Below, piece by piece: positions 58,524-64,000 of a DNA stretch of 64,000 bases. Both the position numbers and the translations under genes were made by a program. The notes under the pieces were generated by a model, which did no database searches, had not been told where the DNA came from, and saw only the letters and a list, made by a program, of their open reading frames with translations. The stretch comes from Nageia nagi (taxonomy: Eukaryota; Pinophyta), in assembly GCA_050084985.1 (NCBI GenBank), contig JBITNC010000001.1:124868001-124932000 (forward strand), written 5' to 3'. Every line of letters begins with the position of its first letter. Positions within the stretch are counted from its first letter, which is position 1.

Positions 58524-59606
58524 TGTCCCCAATTTTTATAAATATTATTAAAGAAATAAATTCTATCATAAGTCTTGGATCACCAATTTGTATTTTAGAA
58601 TGGATGGAAAATCTTCTACCAATCATTTTGATAAGTCACATGAGATTATTTGATCAAAAAATGAGGGAGATCTGTACTTTTGAAATTTTTTTATGAGACC
58701 AAAATTCTAATAGTACTATCAAGGAAACGTTGGCTAGGAGAAAGTTATTTTATTCCAAGTTGGTTAAGAGCTTAATTATTGGTAATTTCAAGGTAAAAGC
58801 ACCTATAAAAGGAGGCAATATTTACCACTTGAAGAGTTAGGGTTTCTCCCCTCCCTTCCTATAAAAGGAGGAAATATTTACCACTTGAAGAGTTGGGGTT
58901 TGCTAAGAGTTTAATTATTGGTAATTTCAAGGTAAAAGCACCTATAATTTGACATTTGATCATGTATCATCTAAGAGTTGGGGTTGCTCAACTCTCTTCC
59001 TTCTAAGATTTAAGGTTGATCCCTAGCCTTTAAGTGGTATATTCATAATTATATTCACTTATAGTTCTCGCACCATATTTAGAGGACCTTCTAGCACTAG
59101 TGCTAGACCTTGGGAGCCATCTAGAGATTTGCACCAGCCTTTCTTGGTACTTGGAAGCTTTTGCCATCCATTAGCAATATTTGTTATGTATTTAGGATTC
59201 TTGAGCTTTTCTTTATAACTTGTTATAAGGTTGTTACAACCTTATACTTATTCTTGTTCATTATTATTGATATTTGGCTCTCATATTACTCTTAAAATGT
59301 GAATGAATGTTCCTTTATTACTGTTGTACTATTATCATTCCTTGTGCACATGTATGTAGATTAGAGTATTTTGGAGGCATATTATTATTATGTTACAGAT
59401 CTATAATTGTGCCCTAGTTTGGTTGATTTTACATGTATAAGCTTCATCACTGCTATATATCAAATCTGATTATAGTTGTTATAATTCAATCTTGAGCACA
59501 AATTTGGATGGTTATTAAGAATTTATAGTTATGCCCTGATTTGTGAATGAATGCATAATTATTTTGAGTAATTATGCATTTTTAGCATAAACCATAGAAG
59601 TGTACA
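58524..59606 (+). repeat. Element C 3' LTR with duplicated promoter segment
   Basis: Partner of 48947-49918, longer by about 110 bp. The extra length comes from a local duplication around the TATA box: AATTATTGGTAATTTCAAGG occurs at about 58773 and 58911, and CCTATAAAAGGAGG at 58802 and 58858. Confidence 0.82.
58804..58867 (+). promoter_or_regulatory. Two TATA boxes in element C 3' LTR
   Basis: TATAAAAG at 58804-58811 and 58860-58867, each followed by GAGG.AATATTTACCACTTG. The 5' LTR has only one. The repeat unit is about 56 bp. Confidence 0.65.
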
Positions 59607-60911
59607 TTAAAATATAGGAATTTATTCCATAGATAAAAGAGACTTTAACATGACATCACCTTTGGTAACATCCTCACACTCTCCTTAGCACAACTAATGT
59701 AGTGATCCATGTTGTCTTTTCTCTCTTGCTTTTAGGGTCTCAACCCATTTTGTAATTTAATGTATATTATGTTTTTTAGTGTTTTTTAGCTTTAATGGGG
59801 GTCATATTTGAAATAACAAGATTTTTATTACTTGTAAGATATTTATTTTTGAATTATACATATGTATTAATTATATAAGTACATTTCATTTTGATATAAC
59901 CTACTTTATTATTTATATTCTTCTTTCCCCAATTTATGTTATATTAGTCATCATCGCCTCTAAGCTTTGGCCCTTACATGAGGTAGGAGGAGTGTCAAGA
60001 GTGGTACATTATTCTATGAGGAAGTTTTTATAAATAAGTGTATATTCTCTAAGAATATTTTCCTACAATTATTAATAAATCTCTCATGGTTGATATCCCA
60101 AGATAACTAATCTTGTAATAGGAATTTAGTGGTATAAGTATCTAAGGTATTCAACACCTAATCGTCAACTAATTTTATACAAGGCTCTAAAAAAGTGAGG
60201 ATTTATTCAAATTATTTATCAACCACTTGATTGGTTTTGATAATTGAATTTTTATTTAGAACATTAATTATTTCTTGATCCAACTATAGAATAGATAAAT
60301 GAATTCACACTAGAAATAGTCATAACTCTTGTCATCATTAATTAAGTTATGTACTTTTATTTTTTATAAACTGGTTCTTTTGAAAACTCATTTATAAAAT
60401 ATTTTAAAAAAAATAAGATTTTAATTGATCTAGTTCTTTGATAAAATATTGTAGCTTTATTAATAGCGTCTCTTAGCATAACTTGTTCAAGAAAGGTCCC
60501 TAAAATAATAAAACTATTAGCTATTATAGTGACTATTATTAATGAAACTTTTAGGATTCATTTTGAATCCTAAAGTAATGTTAAGATATCATCAAAAACA
60601 TGAGTAATAAGAATACAAGTATAATAAATATGTTGATTTATAAAATTTTTGGTAAGGGAAATTGAAGGGGGTTTTCTATATAGGGGCCCAAAACTTGTAT
60701 TTACAAAATTGGATTTTTAGATATCTACAATATTCAAAAGTTGCACATGTTTTATTTTTTTAAATATGATTTAACATACTTTTATATTATCCTATATTTA
60801 ACTACAACTTCAACTACAAGTGTATCTATTATCGTATTGGACAATGAGGCCTCCATCTTCTAGTTTGACATTGTTGTTTATATGAAATGATTTTTTTTCT
60901 TAAATGAGTAC
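59607..60911. other. AT-rich spacer, nothing recognised
   Basis: No coding motif, repeat pair or RNA gene is visible between element C and the next LTR. Confidence 0.5.
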
Positions 60912-63126
60912 TTTTGATCAAGATGATGTAACACTAAGAGTTTGGTGATAACAACAAGGTTATTGAATGAGTAGAAGGTGATTGGATAGTGTGTTTGTGG
61001 GGTCTTCTACTCAATTTTTGGGTTATAGGTCGGTTCCTATCTAAAGAAGGTCGAAAGTAACAGAAAAGAGATAAAAAAGGTTAAGAGTAACAGGAAAGAG
61101 ATGAAAAAGGTCAAGAGTAACATGAAATAGATAAAAACCTAAACTATAAAAATCAAACTAAAATAAATAGCTCAAGCATCACTACACAGATAATAATCCA
61201 TAGCCAAAACTAAGAATAGATCAACTACCTCACTCTTGGGGTCTTACATTTACAATACACAGCCATAGCTTAATACACAACCTCACACACAATAATTATA
61301 AAACTAGATAATAGATAAAAATGAAGAGGGAACAAAACCACAGTCTTGTTTATCATACATGAAAATAACACTTCCTTTGGGTAACTTTGCTAAAATGTTT
61401 GAATGTTTAGACCTCAAAGAGTCCATTATTTATAATGTTTCCTTTATAAAATAGGTGTTTGTCCACCATTAATGACTACAACTAGCCTAAAGATTAAATA
61501 ATTAAATATTTATAGTATTTATAGTATTCACAGAAGATTCTATGACTGCAACTAATTAATAAACATGGTCCATATGTAGCATTGATTCTCAAAACTTATA
61601 TATCTTTAGTCTCAAACATGTCCAACCACAATCAATCATTTCTATGTCTTTGACCATGATCTTAGAAATGTTATAGCATTTATGAGGTATGGTCTGCTAT
61701 CTCAATAAGTATAATCAACATATCTCTGTAGTTAGTGACAACCTAACTTTTAGTAACTATTAAATATTTATGTCTATAGTTCCAATTCTGAATACTAAAG
61801 GGTGAAGGAAGATGTAACCATTAAAACCTAAGTAAACTACTATTTCCACATGGAAATGAATCACATTTGACACATTGATAGAGTCTTGGGGTTATATACT
61901 CTTGATTAAATGACTTAGGTGTTTACCTCCTCTTATAATGTTTACTTATCCCTAGTGGGTCTTATTACACATTGATGGGTATTGTTGAAACTGATATGCT
62001 TATCACCTACGATTTCTCCAAAAATGTGTGATGTTATCACTCAAAACTAGAATGTTTTTGAATAAAGAGTTATGAACATCTTCTCGTAGATGTCATTAAC
62101 ACCCATTGACATTTCCTAAAACATATGACATCATCACTCAAAACTAATGGAGTTTGTTGAATATAGAGTTATGAACATATCTCATTGATTTCTTCTCAAA
62201 AAATGTGACATCATCACTCAAAAATGATAAAGTTTGTTAATATCAAGTTGTAAACATCTCTTGCCTTAACAAACTATCAAGACACACTATTGAATAAGCC
62301 ATTTGGAGCCCATTGATTTTTGCCAAAAAGTATGATGTCATCATTGGATTTTCATGGGCCCTACTTAACTTGACTCTTACAAAAATGGTCATTCCATGAC
62401 TTAACCTAGAATAAACTTATATACAACAGGACCAAAACTTGACTCTTGATAGCATTGCTGCTACATGATTGATAATTATGTACAATAGGGCCTAGAAATA
62501 ACTTCCTGCACTATACTGGACCTAAACCTATGTAAATAGACTCAAGATAGAGCTCGGATATAACTTAGACAAAAAAAAACTATATATACAATACTTCCTA
62601 AGAATAACTTAGACAAAAAAACTATATATAATAATACCTAAAAATAAGACCCAGCTAGACCTACATAAATCTCAAAAATGACTCTATATAATACTTCTTG
62701 GGAATGACTTAGACAAATAAATACTCTATACAATACTTACTAGGAATGACTTAAAAAAATACATAAACTCTGTATAATACTTCTTGGGAATGACTTATAA
62801 ATATATCCCAGACATGACTCATTCAACTATGTACAAACAACACCTACCTTATAACAAAATGGTAGTTGACTGTGACTCAATAATACAAACATGACCGGAA
62901 ATACCCTAACAAAACAAAGCCTAACTAAGAGCACATATAATATAAGACTCTTAAACAAATACTAAGTATATATAATTTACATTAAGGACTGAACCCCTAT
63001 ACAAGTATTTACAATGGAGAAAGAAAGGGAAATAAGAAATGGGAAATATAGAGGAAATTTTATTAGGAGAGAAAAATGAAAATGAAAGAATATTACCCCC
63101 CAAAGTGTTATTATGCAAGAATAACA
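60912..63126 (-). repeat. Gypsy-D 3' LTR, about 2.2 kb
   Basis: Parallels 1994-3804 from the TTTTGATCA.GAT start to ..GAATAACA. It has four TGA(C/T)(A/G)T(C/T)ATCA units (62029, 62126, 62206, 62333). Near 62570-62790 is a looser tandem of TATATACAATACTTCCTAGGAATGACTTA type in place of the 53-bp array. Short triplicated AAGGT(C/T)(A/G)A.AGTAACA.GAAA units lie at 61040-61130. Confidence 0.75.
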
Positions 63127-64000
63127 ATTACTTTATGAGATACTCTATGTTGCTCTTTGTCATAGTGTTAACTTATAGAATTTTAATCATTATATCCTAG
63201 CTAGAGCATTTCATAATTTCTATATAATCATTATCTTCCTTATATTTTATTTTCATATCTTTAGCAATTACCACCCCATCATATATCATCCTAACCTTTC
63301 TTTATAGGTCTAGGATTATACTAGATAAGATGGATATCTTATTACACATATCCATGAATGCCCACATCACATCTATTTATGCAACCATAAATTCTTCTTA
63401 TGTTTCATCTATCTTAGTTAATGAGATGAGGCTTGGATTTTCTATGACTACCCTCATACTGATATAGACACATGAGGTGAGATACTCCTTAGCTTCCTTG
63501 GAGTATAATTCTCTTTTTAAGTTATTTTTAGTTGGAATAATTGTAATAGTCTCCCTCTCATGGTTTCTTACTTTGACTTATGATTTCCTCTTCCTTTTCA
63601 TTATTGTTAACTTCATGCTTCAATAGGGCTTTCTCTTTATCAAGAAACTTATGTTTGGGTTATTCCTTTTTAGTTGAAGGAAGCTAGGGGGTAGACAAGG
63701 GAAATGAAGGAAGGGAAATTTGAAGGATTCTAAATTTGATGGTATAACTGTGTGAGGCCACTGAGAGATAAGCGATCCCATAGTGTCATTTTCCAATTCT
63801 AAGGAGCGAATAGGGGATGCAAAAGGGAAAACGAGTAAGGGAGGGGGGTGGAAAGGATTGAGTGTTTGGGTGGAGGGGCTATGGGGAAGAGTATTGATTG
63901 GTATAAGGCTATAATAGTGGGTATGGATATCAATGTTATCCCAATCATGTAAGCATAAAATCTTAATTAGGCCCTAATGAATTAATAAGCTAGTTTGGGC
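63127..64000 (-). pseudogene. Gypsy-D 3' coding region, coiled-coil (partial)
   Basis: On the minus strand around 63660-63570 the sequence reads HKFLDKEKALLKHEVNNNEK followed by KEEEII, a coiled-coil-like segment. Around 63370-63190 IDVMWAFMDMCNKISILSSI and KVRMIYDGVVIAKDM follow in open frame. Gypsy-A has a coiled coil in the same position relative to its 3' LTR (4950-4690). The protein is unidentified, and its 5' part is outside the window. Confidence 0.5.

Larger units (their letters stand above)
48947..59606 (+). mobile_element. Element C: large LTR retroelement lacking recognisable pol, host of copia-2
   Basis: LTR copies at 48947-49918 (starting TGTTCCCAATT) and 58524-59606 (TGTCCCCAATT) both end ..GTACA. 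An initiator-Met-type primer site follows the first. Without copia-2 the internal region is about 4 kb. Its first part resembles a gypsy gag start (MVRVRS), but no protease, RT or integrase motif is seen anywhere. Instead there are unfamiliar broken frames. It is thus non-autonomous, of LARD or gag-only type, possibly with a captured gene. Flanking bases (TGTAA, TTAAA) do not give a clean target duplication, consistent with age or slightly wrong ends. Confidence 0.78.
60912..64000 (-). mobile_element. Gypsy-D: diverged relative of gypsy-A, truncated by the window edge
   Basis: An LTR of the gypsy-A family at 60912-63126 is followed by minus-strand internal sequence that runs off the right edge. 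Given the orientation, the LTR is the 3' one and the adjacent sequence is the region downstream of integrase. The 5' LTR and pol should lie to the right. Shared landmarks with gypsy-A include CTCAAGCATC, AATCCAT.GCCAA, TACACA.CCATA and the TGACATCATCACT repeats. Confidence 0.75.

Noticed and set aside
48947-59606. A host gene split by copia-2.
   Set aside because: The broken frames lie between two LTRs with a primer site, so they belong to element C; a captured host gene remains possible but is not shown.

Overview
This window reads as nuclear DNA of a seed plant with a large, repeat-choked genome. It is very AT-rich and CpG-poor. I see no intact host gene, rRNA, tRNA or CRISPR array. Almost everything that can be identified is a retrotransposon or DNA transposon, most of it decayed by stop codons and frameshifts. 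The mix (Tat-like and chromovirus-like Ty3/gypsy, Ty1/copia, plant L1-type LINE, CACTA) is plant-specific. The very long, old nested elements suggest a gymnosperm or another large-genome plant, but the sequence does not prove which.

Region 1 (1-32.8 kb) is a three-level nest. The oldest layer is an L1-like LINE on the minus strand (28851-about 32830, continuing at 237-1). Copia-1 (238-28850, plus strand, LTRs of about 500 bp, AAAAA target duplication) inserted into LINE ORF2. Copia-1 was then hit twice. Gypsy-A (1994-15926, minus strand, 1.8-kb LTRs, CTTAC duplication) landed in its 5' leader. Gypsy-B (18823-25173, plus strand, 1.15-kb LTRs, GTTTA duplication) landed in its GAG-pre-integrase region. 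Removing the inserts restores each host element's order, and the LINE reading frame continues across the copia-1 site.

Region 2 (32.8-39.1 kb) is AT-rich DNA with two microsatellites and no gene I can recognise. Region 3 (39.1-47.5 kb) is an old CACTA (En/Spm) element. It has a minus-strand TNP2/DUF4218 transposase pseudogene, palindromic subterminal repeats at both ends, a 561-bp tandem duplication and a 133-bp tandem array. The array is itself split by a 984-bp terminal-inverted-repeat element.

Region 4 (48.9-59.6 kb) is a large LTR element (element C) with about 1-kb LTRs and an initiator-Met-type primer site. Its internal region encodes no recognisable pol, only unfamiliar broken reading frames. 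It is interrupted by copia-2 (51916-56492, TAGTA duplication), an ORF-less copia-type element. Copia-2 shares its primer site, leader motifs, promoter placement and 3' region with copia-1, so copia-1-type proteins may have mobilised it. Region 5 (60.9-64 kb) is the 3' LTR and 3' internal end of a second, diverged member of the gypsy-A family, running off the right edge.

Most notable points: gypsy-A carries a second RNase H domain upstream of its reverse transcriptase and a long extra region downstream of integrase. Element C encodes an unidentified protein that copia-2 interrupts in frame. The TIR element inside the CACTA array has an apparent 4-bp target duplication that fits no common plant family. 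The copia leaders look as though they may contain an intron. All similarity statements are by eye; no search or alignment was run.
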